Source: Collinsella sp.
Lineage (GTDB): Bacteria > Actinomycetota > Coriobacteriia > Coriobacteriales > Coriobacteriaceae
Assembly: GCA_019419455.1 (NCBI GenBank)
Contig: DXZW01000032.1
Location: 66,570-130,569 of the forward strand
DNA: 64,000 nucleotides
Direction: 5' to 3'
Shown here: positions 1 to 7,342 of the stretch, in pieces
Layout: every line of letters begins with the position of its first letter
Numbering within the stretch: position 1 is the stretch's first letter
Made by a program: the position numbers and the translations under genes
The notes under the pieces: generated by a model
The model's database searches: none
What the model was told of the DNA's origin: nothing
The model's input: the letters and a program-made list of their open reading frames with translations, nothing else

Positions 1-300
1 CGTGCTCGCGAGGCGCGTGATGGCCTGGCGGCGCTTGTGCGGAAAGCGTTTCCGGCAGGGGAGGTTTCGATCGAGCATGCGGACGCGGGCCTTTACTGCA
101 CCGTTGCCCTGTCCGAGGACGGAGCGGGGAAGAGTTTCGCGAAGGCTCTTGCTGACGCTCGTATTTCCTATGTCAACATCGCCGATTGCCTGTGGACGGG
201 TGATCGGGCATCGACTAAGAACGCTCCATCTCGCGTCCTCATACAATACGACGACCTGAGCCCTCAGTCGCTCATCGCTCTTCAAGAGCAGCTGCAATAA
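1..300 (+). CDS. C-terminal end of a MocR/PLP-aminotransferase-like regulator (partial)
   Basis: An open frame enters from the left edge and stops with TAA at 300, so only about 99 C-terminal residues are visible. The pattern of an acidic or hydrophobic helix, then 'DAGLYCTVAL', an 'ISYVNIADCLW' strand and a final 'SPQSLIALQEQL' helix resembles the small C-terminal domain of fold-type I aminotransferases in GntR/MocR regulators. There the segment 'aGlH..v.l' is followed by 'gv.v.p...y' and an amphipathic last helix. The PLP lysine and the winged-helix domain would lie upstream of the window, so the assignment rests on this tail alone. A plain aminotransferase is the main alternative. Confidence 0.5.
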   Translation, partial: RAREARDGLAALVRKAFPAGEVSIEHADAGLYCTVALSEDGAGKSFAKALADARISYVNIADCLWTGDRASTKNAPSRVLIQYDDLSPQSLIALQEQLQ

Positions 301-311
301 GCCCACGAAAA

Positions 312-337
312 AGGCCCGAACCATGCGGTCCGGGCCT
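312..337 (-). terminator. Intrinsic terminator of the rubrerythrin gene
   Basis: AGGCCCG (312-318) pairs with CGGGCCT (331-337). Read on the minus strand the stem is followed by TTTTTCGTG, so it mainly ends the minus-strand rubrerythrin transcript. It may also help end the converging plus-strand gene. Confidence 0.7.
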
Positions 338-371
338 CATCGAGCTAGAGGTTATGTCTCAGGCGGTTGGC

Positions 372-932
372 TTAGCCAAAGTAGCGCTTGAGCAGGCCGG
401 CGAAAGCCTTGCCGTGGCGGGCCTCGTCGCGAGCCATCTCGTGCACGGTGTCATGGATGGCATCGAGGCCAGCGGCCTTGGCGCGCTTAGCAAGATCGGT
501 CTTGCCGGCGGTGGCGCCGTTCTCGGCCTCAACGCGCATCTCGAGGTTCTTCTTGGTGGAGTCGGTCACGACCTCGCCCAGGAGCTCAGCGAACTTGGCG
601 GCATGCTCCGCCTCCTCGTGGGCAGCCTTCTCCCAGTACAGGCCGATCTCGGGATAGCCCTCGCGATGAGCGACACGAGCCATGGCCAGGTACATACCGA
701 CCTCAGAGCACTCGCCCTCAAAGTTAGCGCGCAGGTCGGCAACGATGTCCTCGGAGACGCCCTCCATCTTGGCGACGCCCACGACGTGCTCGGCAGCCCA
801 CTCGAGCTGGCCCTCCTCCTGCTTCAGGAAACGAGAACCGGGAACGCCGCACTGGGGGCACTTAAAATCCTCGGGCAGCTGGTCGCCGTCGAACTCTTCC
901 ACATAACCGCAAACGGGGCAAACAAACTTCAT
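372..932 (-). CDS. Reverse rubrerythrin (rubredoxin domain N-terminal)
   Basis: This 186-residue protein probably reduces peroxide (and possibly oxygen) in the cytoplasm using a di-iron centre fed by a rubredoxin-type iron. Two CxxC pairs sit at the extreme N terminus ('CPVCGY' and '[11 protein letters not shown]') and form the FeS4 site. The ferritin-like four-helix domain follows, with ligand motifs such as 'EEAEHAAKF' and a late 'DEARHGKAF'. Classical rubrerythrin has the domains in the opposite order, so this is the reverse type of anaerobes. I chose the ATG at 932 because GAAAGGA lies about seven bases upstream and the rubredoxin fold starts at once. A longer frame reaching 1037 lacks a ribosome site and homology. 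The neighbours do not suggest an operon. Confidence 0.9.
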   Translation of the reverse strand: MKFVCPVCGYVEEFDGDQLPEDFKCPQCGVPGSRFLKQEEGQLEWAAEHVVGVAKMEGVSEDIVADLRANFEGECSEVGMYLAMARVAHREGYPEIGLYWEKAAHEEAEHAAKFAELLGEVVTDSTKKNLEMRVEAENGATAGKTDLAKRAKAAGLDAIHDTVHEMARDEARHGKAFAGLLKRYFG

Positions 933-1188
933 GATTCGATCCTTTCGATCGATGGCGATTGCGCGCTCGTCCGGTCCCGTAAGGGCCCTCTCCGGACGTG
1001 CGTCTTGACGAGTTCTATTATCCATAAATGCGACCAAATGTGAAGCCTATTAGGAATGATTTTTAATAAAACAATTTTGAGATATGAAGATGTTGATTGA
1101 TTAACGATTGGCGGGCCGTCTGCGATCTCCGCTGAGTACAATCGGTCGAGCAAATGTTGACCTATCAACAAATAAGGGAGTTTCCTTT
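933..1188. other. Divergent intergenic region between rubrerythrin and alcohol dehydrogenase
   Basis: These 256 bases hold the divergent promoters. An AT-rich block at about 1040-1100 contrasts with the GC-rich surroundings. A TACAAT hexamer at 1137-1142 could be the -10 of the plus-strand dehydrogenase operon, but no -35 at good spacing is visible. I see no small ORF or RNA gene. Confidence 0.4.
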
Positions 1189-2409
1189 ATGCATCTAGCC
1201 AGTCGTGCCTGGTGCCGAACATATCAGACGGTTTTTCGCATTGCATTGCCGATCCTGCCCTATACCGAGCCGCGCATTTTGGAGCATGCCGAGGATGTGC
1301 CCGCGGTGCTTCAAAAGCGCTCGATCCAGAAGGTCCTTATCGTGACAGACCCTGGTATTGCACGTTTGGGGCTCACGGCATCACTCGAGCGTGCGCTTAC
1401 GGCTCAGGGGATTGGCGTTACGGTCTATGCCGAAACGCGTATGAACCCCACGGTCTCAAACGTGGAGGAAGCGGCGTCCCTGTATCGAGAGAGCGCCTGC
1501 CAGGCCATTATCGGCTTTGGCGGTGGCTCGGCCATGGACTGTGCCAAGGGCGTGGGAGCACGCATCGCGCAGCCAAACAAGCCCATCAACAAGATGCGCG
1601 GGCTGCTGCGGATTCATCGTCGCCTGCCGCTGCTCATCGCCGTTCCCACCACGGCAGGCACGGGAAGCGAGGTTACGCTTGCGGCGGTAATTACCGATGA
1701 TGAGACGCACTACAAGTACCCCATTAACGACTTTGTGCTTATCCCGCGCCTTGCGGTGCACGACCCCGAGTTTACGCGCGGCCTGCCCGCCTCCATTACG
1801 GGGCAGACGGGCATGGACGCCCTGACGCATGCTGTCGAGGCCTTTATCGGGCGAAGCACCACGCCCTATACGCGCAAGATGGCGCGACAGGCGGTTCAGC
1901 TCATCCACGACAATTTGCTCGAGGCCTATGAGCATGGCGACAACATGCGTGCACGTCGCAATATGCTTTCGGCGGCGTATAAGGCGGGTGTTGCGTTTAC
2001 CCGCTCCTATGTCGGATATGTGCATGCCATCGCGCACAGTCTGGGCGGCCGATACGGAATTCCGCACGGTTTGGCCAACGCGATCATCCTGCCGCACATG
2101 CTTCGCGCTTATGGTGACGCCGCCGCCCCCAAGCTTGCCGACCTCGCTCGCATGGCGGGCATTGCGCCGGCTACCGCACAGGATAGTCTTGCGGCCGAGG
2201 CCTTTATCGATTGGGTCGACCGCATGAACGGGGCCCTGGGAATCCCCAAATATGTCTCAGGTATTCGCCGCTCCGACATTCCTGAGATGGCGGCGCATGC
2301 CGATGCCGAGGCCAATCCCCTGTACCCCGTTCCGCTTTTGATGGACCGCTTGGAGCTCGAGCATATGTACGAAGTCGTTGCAGGTGGTATGTTTGAGGGC
2401 GAGAACTAG
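1189..2409 (+). CDS. Iron-containing alcohol dehydrogenase
   Basis: A 406-residue group III (Fe-dependent) alcohol dehydrogenase, interconverting an alcohol and an aldehyde with NAD(P). The dinucleotide loop is 'GFGGGSAMDCAKG', followed by 'PTTAGTGSEVT'. Metal ligands are expected in 'GMDALTHAVEAF', 'AHSLGG' and 'IPHGLANA'. The ATG at 1189 has AAGGGAG eight bases upstream. A longer in-frame extension to 1108 has no such site. The next gene, an aldehyde dehydrogenase, begins nine bases after the stop, so the pair likely runs alcohol to aldehyde to acid (or the reverse). The substrate cannot be read from sequence. Confidence 0.92.
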   Translation: MHLASRAWCRTYQTVFRIALPILPYTEPRILEHAEDVPAVLQKRSIQKVLIVTDPGIARLGLTASLERALTAQGIGVTVYAETRMNPTVSNVEEAASLYRESACQAIIGFGGGSAMDCAKGVGARIAQPNKPINKMRGLLRIHRRLPLLIAVPTTAGTGSEVTLAAVITDDETHYKYPINDFVLIPRLAVHDPEFTRGLPASITGQTGMDALTHAVEAFIGRSTTPYTRKMARQAVQLIHDNLLEAYEHGDNMRARRNMLSAAYKAGVAFTRSYVGYVHAIAHSLGGRYGIPHGLANAIILPHMLRAYGDAAAPKLADLARMAGIAPATAQDSLAAEAFIDWVDRMNGALGIPKYVSGIRRSDIPEMAAHADAEANPLYPVPLLMDRLELEHMYEVVAGGMFEGEN

Positions 2410-2417
2410 GAGGGTCC

Positions 2418-3797
2418 ATGAACACCGGGGAAATTGCGCGCATCGTCGGCGATCAGCGCACCTACTTTAAGACGCACGCTACGTTTGATGTCGATGCTCG
2501 ACGTCGCGCGCTCGTGAGTTTACGCGATGCGGTCCGGGCGCACGAGGCCGATATTGCCCATGCGCTCAAGACCGATTTGGGAAAGTCGCATGACGAGGCA
2601 TATATGTGCGAGATCGGCACGTCGCTTTCCGAGATTCGTCATCAGATTGCTCACGTGGTTCGATGGAGTCGTCCGCGCCTGCGTCCGTGCGATCTTGCCA
2701 ACGCCGTGAGTGTGTGCAAAACGCAAGCCGTGCCCTATGGCGTCACGCTCATCATGGCGCCCTGGAACTACCCGTTTTTGCTGACGCTCGAGCCGCTCGC
2801 TGGCGCCCTTGCCGCAGGCAATACCGTCGTCATCAAGCCGAGTGCATATGCTCCGGCATCGAGCGCGGTGCTCAAGCAAATCTGTGAAGAGGCATTTGAT
2901 CCGCGTCTGGTGACGGTTGTCGAGGGCGGGCGCGCCGAGAACGAAGCGTTGCTCGATGAGTGCTGGGACAAGATTTTCTTTACCGGTAGCGTTCCGGTCG
3001 GCAAACTCGTCATGGAGCGCGCAAGTAAAAACCTTGCGCCCGTGACGCTTGAGCTGGGCGGAAAGAGTCCCTGCATCGTGGATGCGACGGCAAACTTGAA
3101 GGTTGCGGCACGGCGTATCGCCTTTGGTAAATGGCTCAACGTGGGGCAGACCTGCGTGGCGCCCGACTACCTGCTGGTCGATACGAGCGTGCACGACGAG
3201 CTGCTGGGCCTCATCAAGGAAGAGGTCCGTCGCATGTTTGGCGAGCACCCGCTCGATAACGAGGATTACGGGCATATCGTCAACGCCAAACATTTTGCGC
3301 GCGTGCGTGGGCTGATCGATCCCGATAAGGTCGTGCTTGGAGGTGTCACGCGCGAGGCTTCGCTCAAGATCGAGCCGACGATTTTGGATGGCGTGGCCCC
3401 CGATGACGCCGTGATGCAGGAGGAGATCTTCGGCCCCATCTTGCCGGTACTGACGTTTGAGAACTTAGACGAGGCCGAAACGTTTATTACGGATCGTCCG
3501 ACGCCGCTGGCCCTGTATATCTTTAGCCAGGACCGCGAGGTCCAGCAGCGCTTTGTGCGCTACGTGCCCTTTGGCGGCGGCTGTGTTAACGACACCATCA
3601 TGCATCTGGCTACGAGCCATATGGGCTTTGGCGGCATGGGCGCGAGCGGCATGGGGCAGTACCATGGCCGCGAGAGCTTCGATGCGTTTAGCCACAAGAA
3701 GAGCATCGTGAACAAGGCAACCTGGCTGGACGTGCCGTTTCGGTATGCGCCCTACGCAAGCTGGAAGCACAAATTCGTGCGCATGTTTGTGCATTAG
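2418..3797 (+). CDS. NAD(P)-dependent aldehyde dehydrogenase
   Basis: A 459-residue aldehyde dehydrogenase of the shorter class 3-like type, oxidising aldehydes to acids. Visible signatures are 'MAPWNYPF', the cofactor loop 'FTGSVPVGK', the general-base motif 'LELGGKSP' near residues 211-218, and the catalytic cysteine near residue 246 in 'GQTCVAPD'. The C-terminal 'FGGMGASGMGQYHG' is typical of the class. Its ribosome site (AGGAGGG) overlaps the end of the alcohol dehydrogenase, so the two are translated from one message. Substrate range is unknown. General aldehyde detoxification or fermentation are both plausible. Confidence 0.93.
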   Translation: MNTGEIARIVGDQRTYFKTHATFDVDARRRALVSLRDAVRAHEADIAHALKTDLGKSHDEAYMCEIGTSLSEIRHQIAHVVRWSRPRLRPCDLANAVSVCKTQAVPYGVTLIMAPWNYPFLLTLEPLAGALAAGNTVVIKPSAYAPASSAVLKQICEEAFDPRLVTVVEGGRAENEALLDECWDKIFFTGSVPVGKLVMERASKNLAPVTLELGGKSPCIVDATANLKVAARRIAFGKWLNVGQTCVAPDYLLVDTSVHDELLGLIKEEVRRMFGEHPLDNEDYGHIVNAKHFARVRGLIDPDKVVLGGVTREASLKIEPTILDGVAPDDAVMQEEIFGPILPVLTFENLDEAETFITDRPTPLALYIFSQDREVQQRFVRYVPFGGGCVNDTIMHLATSHMGFGGMGASGMGQYHGRESFDAFSHKKSIVNKATWLDVPFRYAPYASWKHKFVRMFVH

Positions 3798-3800
3798 GAA

Positions 3801-3840
3801 ATGGCAGGTAATACGAACAAGTGTTCCTATTACCTGCCAT
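3801..3840 (+). terminator. Hairpin ending the dehydrogenase operon
   Basis: A perfect 13-base inverted repeat, ATGGCAGGTAATA (3801-3813) with TATTACCTGCCAT (3828-3840), begins three bases after the aldehyde dehydrogenase stop. The T tract is poor, so it may act as a weak or bidirectional terminator or protect the 3' end. Confidence 0.5.
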
Positions 3841-3900
3841 TTACGTTAGACTACTGCCATGGGGTACGGATGGGCCAACTCCCTTTAGAAGGGAATTGGT

Positions 3901-3984
3901 ATGAACGTAAGCGATGTTATTTCGTTACTGGCGTTGTTAATCGCGGCTATCGAACTCGGCCTGTTTATCGGCCGAATGAAATAG
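3901..3984 (+). CDS. 27-residue holin-like toxin peptide (candidate type I toxin)
   Basis: A short ORF reads MNVSDVISLLALLIAAIELG followed by LFIGRMK and stops at TAG. AGAAGGGA lies seven bases upstream of the ATG. The peptide is one hydrophobic helix with an Asp near the start and a basic tail, the plan of Firmicute 'putative holin-like toxins' and other small type I membrane toxins. The 3' end of the ORF forms a TCGGCC/GGCCGA hairpin (3956-3975). A similar GCCGG/CCGGC hairpin with the same TTTAT loop lies at 4189-4203. Members of such systems are silenced by an antisense RNA. I cannot show one here. The call rests on peptide character and a good ribosome site. Confidence 0.6.
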   Translation: MNVSDVISLLALLIAAIELGLFIGRMK

Positions 3985-4188
3985 CCGCCCCCGCGTAAGC
4001 GAAGACGGCCACTTCTCACGATGTAAACGTGCACTGGAGTTGGCAAGACCCGCTGCAACGGGTGCCATCCGTGCCTCTATCTTATCTGCAAGCGCTCTGT
4101 CTCGCAAGCGTTGCGGCAACTGGGTGAAAGGCGCGAGCGGGTGAATTCGTGTCCGCACGGGCCCGTAAACTTCTCAGTAAGGTTAAGC
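3985..4188. other. Non-coding stretch downstream of the small toxin ORF
   Basis: About 200 bases lie between the toxin stop and the second GCCGG hairpin. They carry no supported ORF. Several short inverted repeats are visible, such as GACCCGCTGCAACGGGT near 4048. In type I toxin loci this position usually holds the long 3' untranslated region and the antisense RNA gene. That role is inference. Confidence 0.3.
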
Positions 4189-4219
4189 GCCGGTTTATCC
4201 GGCCGTTAGAGGAGCTGCC

Positions 4220-4546
4220 ATGTACGAGCCTTCACGTGTTCTTTTGTCGTTTCATATCGCAGGATTTCAGTATGCCGACGGTGCCTTGGTCCTGGGCGAT
4301 CTTAAGGTCGGCGATAAGCTGACGCTGTGTGCCGAGCGCGATAATCCCCATGACCCTGAGGCGGTTGCGATCTATTACGGCAACACCAAGCTCGGCTATG
4401 TTCCGGGAAACGGGGTCGGCCCGCTATCCGTGATGATGCATTATGGACACGAGGGTGTATTTGAGGCGCGCGTGCAGCAGGTTGCCCCCGAGCGTAGCCC
4501 GTGGCACCAGGTGCGCGTTGGCCTCTACGTGGTGGATGCTCGCTAG
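4220..4546 (+). CDS. HIRAN domain protein
   Basis: A 108-residue stand-alone HIRAN domain, a small DNA- or RNA-end-binding fold found in HLTF/Rad5 helicases and as single-domain bacterial proteins. The family pattern is clear: 'FHIAGFQYADG', 'LKVGDKLTL', 'ERDNPHDPEAVAIY', 'KLGYVPG' and a final 'VRVGLYVV'. The ATG follows GAGGAGCTGCC. The next small gene starts 18 bases downstream, suggesting one transcript. Bacterial stand-alone HIRAN proteins have no settled role. Binding to damaged or 3'-ended DNA is the usual guess. Confidence 0.85.
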   Translation: MYEPSRVLLSFHIAGFQYADGALVLGDLKVGDKLTLCAERDNPHDPEAVAIYYGNTKLGYVPGNGVGPLSVMMHYGHEGVFEARVQQVAPERSPWHQVRVGLYVVDAR

Positions 4547-4564
4547 TCGGTAAGGGAGGCTGCC

Positions 4565-4744
4565 ATGTTTGATGACGATGGCCTGTTCGATCTGACGGAT
4601 GACCCGTTTGAGTGGGATATGCTGCTCGACGATGATGAGCTGGAGCAGGACCGTAAGAAGCGGCAGGACAAGAAAACTCAGGGTGACGCTTCGAAAAAGC
4701 AAGACAAGCGCCGCCGCGGACTGTTCGGCGGGCTCTTTGGATAA
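4565..4744 (+). CDS. Small charged protein, 59 residues, unknown
   Basis: An ORF with a strong ribosome site (AGGGAGG, five bases before ATG) directly follows the HIRAN gene. The product has an acidic, aromatic N-terminal half ('FDDDGLFDLTDDPFEWDML', then 'DDDELEQD') and a lysine/arginine-rich second half ending in 'RRRGLFGGLFG'. There are no membrane segments or cysteines. This charge split suggests a disordered, nucleic-acid- or protein-binding peptide. I do not recognise a family. Its spacing and ribosome site make it more likely real than not. Confidence 0.6.
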   Translation: MFDDDGLFDLTDDPFEWDMLLDDDELEQDRKKRQDKKTQGDASKKQDKRRRGLFGGLFG

Positions 4745-4810
4745 CCGCCGCATCGCTGCGTCTGTATACTTAGCACGAGTTGAACACGTTGCGAAATGAG
4801 GACAGAGACG

Positions 4811-5356
4811 ATGATGTGGTTTACCGCCGACCTGCACCTGGGCGACACGAATATCCTGCACGACATGGACCGGCCATTTGGCTCGGTCGAGGAGATGAAC
4901 CGCAAGGTCATCGATGCCGTGAATGAGTGCGTGGCGGCGGACGACCGTCTCTATATCTTGGGAGACTTTACCTATCGTTTGCCCCTGGCGGATGCTGTGC
5001 GCCTGCGCGAGCGCATCGAATGTCAGAACGTAACGCTCATCCGTGGCAACCATGACGGTGACTGGGAAGATCCAGCTGCGCCCCAAATCTGGGAAGACGT
5101 GCGTGATTACCTGGAGATTGCTCCCGGCTATGCCAAGGGCCATCGCCTGGTGTTGAGCCATTACCCCATGCTCAGCTGGAATGGCAAGGCGCGTGGCGCC
5201 ATCATGCTGCACGGGCATATCCACAGCAGGGGAGACCGCACCAACGCGCGCAACTGCGATCGCGAGCGCCCCATTTATCGCTACGATGTGGGCCTCGACG
5301 CCAACGAGTACAAGCCCGTAAGCCGAGACCAGATCTTGAGCTTCTTTGGACTGTAA
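4811..5356 (+). CDS. Calcineurin-like metallophosphoesterase
   Basis: A 181-residue single-domain metallophosphoesterase of the small bacterial type (COG4186-like). Metal-binding motifs appear in order: 'DLHLGD', 'GDF', 'GNHDGD', 'LSHYP' and 'HGHIH'. It should hydrolyse a phosphoester in the cytoplasm, substrate unknown. ATG-ATG occurs at 4811/4814 with GAGGACAG upstream. The in-frame ATG at 4796 lacks a ribosome site. A TATACT hexamer at 4765-4770 is a possible -10, giving this gene its own promoter after the small-protein gene. Confidence 0.88.
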   Translation: MMWFTADLHLGDTNILHDMDRPFGSVEEMNRKVIDAVNECVAADDRLYILGDFTYRLPLADAVRLRERIECQNVTLIRGNHDGDWEDPAAPQIWEDVRDYLEIAPGYAKGHRLVLSHYPMLSWNGKARGAIMLHGHIHSRGDRTNARNCDRERPIYRYDVGLDANEYKPVSRDQILSFFGL

Positions 5357-5374
5357 TTCTCGAACCGTCACACA

Positions 5375-5411
5375 AACCGCCACAAAGGGGACAGGCACCT
5401 TTGTGGTGGTT
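5375..5411. repeat. GGGAC-core intergenic palindrome (copy a)
   Basis: A 14-base stem with one G.T pair, AACCGCCACAAAGG (5375-5388) with CCTTTGTGGTGGTT (5398-5411), encloses the GGGACAGG core. It lies just after the phosphoesterase gene and shares the core with other intergenic palindromes here. Confidence 0.6.
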
Positions 5412-5506
5412 CTGGCGCTGTTGCTATTATGGCGGCGGCGTCTTTTTTGTCCGTGCGGCGCGGTAGAGTGTAAGCGGTTGAAATTTGCGTCCATCGAGGA
5501 GCTGCT

Positions 5507-7264
5507 ATGAACGAGATCAAGTGCCCGCATTGTGGCGAAGTTTTTAAGGTCGATGCGTCTGGCTATGCGGACATCGTCAAGCAAGTGCGCAATGCCGAGT
5601 TTTCGCGCGACCTGGATGAGCGTGTGAAGGCAGTCCAGCGCGAGGGCGAGCAGGCGCTGGAGCTTGAGCGCTCGCGTTCGACGGCTGCCTTGCAAAAGGC
5701 AGATTCTCAGCGCAACGCTCAACTTGTCGAGCAGAAGAACGCCGCGGAGCAGAAGCTGGCACAAGAGGTTGCCAAGCGCGACGCTGAGCTTGCCGAGCTG
5801 CGCGCCAAGCTCGAGGGCGCTGCCACAGAGCGCGAGAGCGCAAGTCAGCGCGCGGCGGTTGAGGCCCGTGCCGATGCTCAAAAGGAAAACGCCGAGCTTC
5901 AGCGAGAAATCGACAATTTGCGTGCGCAGCTGGAGCGCAAAGATGACGAAGCCAAGCTCGTCGAGTCGGTGGCGCGCAATGCTGCTCAAAACGATTTGGC
6001 TGCACGTGATGCTCAGATTGCCGAGCTGCAGGCCAGGCTTGCCGCGGCGGACAAGGCCCAGGAGATGGCGCTTGCCGCTGCCGCGGCAGAGTCGCAGCGC
6101 GAGCTCGATGCTGCTCGCGGTGAAGCTGAGCGCGCGCTTGCTGACTACCGCGCGACGGTACAGGAGAAGTTTTCCGCCGCAAAGGCACAATCTGAGCAAG
6201 AGGCCGAGGGTCTGCGTGCCCAGTTGCGCGAGCAGGAACTGATGGCAAAAATGAACCTGTCGGAGGCGGTCGCCGCGGTGGAGCGAGAGCGCGATGAGGC
6301 ACGTGCCAAGCTGACGAGCGAGCTGGCGGTGCGCGATTCTCGCGAGGAACAGGCCAAGGCGGCACACGAGCTCGAGCTTGCGCAGGCCAAGCGCGCGAGC
6401 GATGACCTGATTCGCTACAAGGATGAAGAGATTGAGCGCCTTAAGGACATGAAGGTCCGCCTGTCCACCAAGATGGTGGGCGAGTCGCTCGAGCAGCACT
6501 GCGAGACCGAGTTTAACCGTCTGCGCATGACGGCGTTTCCTAACGCGTACTTCGAGAAAGACAACGATGCGTCCGAGGGTACCAAGGGCGACTTTATCTT
6601 CCGCGAGTGCGACGCGAGCGGCAACGAGGTCATTTCGATTATGTTCGAGATGAAAAACGAGAACGACGAGACTGCGACCAAGCACAAAAACGAGGACTTC
6701 TTTAAGAAGCTCGATCACGATCGTCGCCAGAAAGGCTGTGAGTACGCGGTGCTCTGCACGCTACTCGAGCCCGAGAGCGAGCTCTATAACGCAGGGATAG
6801 TCGACGTGAGCTATCGCTACGAGAAGATGTACGTGATTCGCCCACAGTTTTTCATTCCCATGATTACACTTCTTCGCAACGCCGCCATGGGTTCGCTGCG
6901 CTATAAGCAGGAGCTGGCGGAGTACAAGCAGCAGAATATCGATGTCACGAACTTCGAAGCCAAGATGGAAAAGTTCAAGAACGATTTCGGCCGCAACTGC
7001 GAGATCGCGAGTCGCAAGTTCCAAACGGCAATCGATGAGATCGACAAGACGATTAGCCATCTGCAGAAAACCAAGGAGGCGTTGCTGTCCTCCGAGAACA
7101 ATCTGCGCCTTGCCAACAAGAAAGCCGACGATCTTACCATTCGCAAGCTCACATGGGGCAACAAGACCATGAAGGCGGCGTTTGACGAGGCGCGCGGGGC
7201 TGCGACGGAGACAAACGATGAGCCCGCCGAGGCGGATTCATATGAGGTCGAGGATGCCGAGTAA
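5507..7264 (+). CDS. DUF2130 coiled-coil protein
   Basis: A 585-residue protein of the COG4487/DUF2130 family. Residues 6-9 form a CPHC knuckle ('KCPHCGEVF'). Residues about 30-320 are a long Glu/Ala/Arg-rich coiled coil. The DUF2130 domain (about 320-510) contains 'GESLEQHCE', 'KGDFIF' near 361 and 'IMFEMKNE' near 380. The Asp...Glu-x-Lys arrangement in these strands resembles a PD-(D/E)xK nuclease core. A second short coiled coil and an acidic tail follow. The function is not established. A DNA-associated or nuclease role is an inference. The ribosome site is GAGGAGC before ATG 5507. Confidence 0.85.
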   Translation: MNEIKCPHCGEVFKVDASGYADIVKQVRNAEFSRDLDERVKAVQREGEQALELERSRSTAALQKADSQRNAQLVEQKNAAEQKLAQEVAKRDAELAELRAKLEGAATERESASQRAAVEARADAQKENAELQREIDNLRAQLERKDDEAKLVESVARNAAQNDLAARDAQIAELQARLAAADKAQEMALAAAAAESQRELDAARGEAERALADYRATVQEKFSAAKAQSEQEAEGLRAQLREQELMAKMNLSEAVAAVERERDEARAKLTSELAVRDSREEQAKAAHELELAQAKRASDDLIRYKDEEIERLKDMKVRLSTKMVGESLEQHCETEFNRLRMTAFPNAYFEKDNDASEGTKGDFIFRECDASGNEVISIMFEMKNENDETATKHKNEDFFKKLDHDRRQKGCEYAVLCTLLEPESELYNAGIVDVSYRYEKMYVIRPQFFIPMITLLRNAAMGSLRYKQELAEYKQQNIDVTNFEAKMEKFKNDFGRNCEIASRKFQTAIDEIDKTISHLQKTKEALLSSENNLRLANKKADDLTIRKLTWGNKTMKAAFDEARGAATETNDEPAEADSYEVEDAE

Positions 7265-7284
7265 GGCATAGCAGATAGTGCAAA

Positions 7285-7320
7285 AGCGGGGCCGCTGGCG
7301 ATATTGCCAACGGCCCCGCT
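7285..7320. terminator. Bidirectional terminator between DUF2130 and DUF3516 helicase genes
   Basis: AGCGGGGCCG (7285-7294) pairs with CGGCCCCGCT (7311-7320). TTGTTT follows on the plus strand and CTTTTGC on the minus strand, so it can end both converging genes. Confidence 0.85.
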
Positions 7321-7342
7321 TGTTTCGCTCCAGTATGTTCGG

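Noticed and set aside
4424..6718. Minus-strand 764-residue ORF
   Set aside because: It runs antisense through the phosphoesterase and DUF2130 genes. Its Leu/Arg-rich, low-information composition is a shadow of coiled-coil codons.
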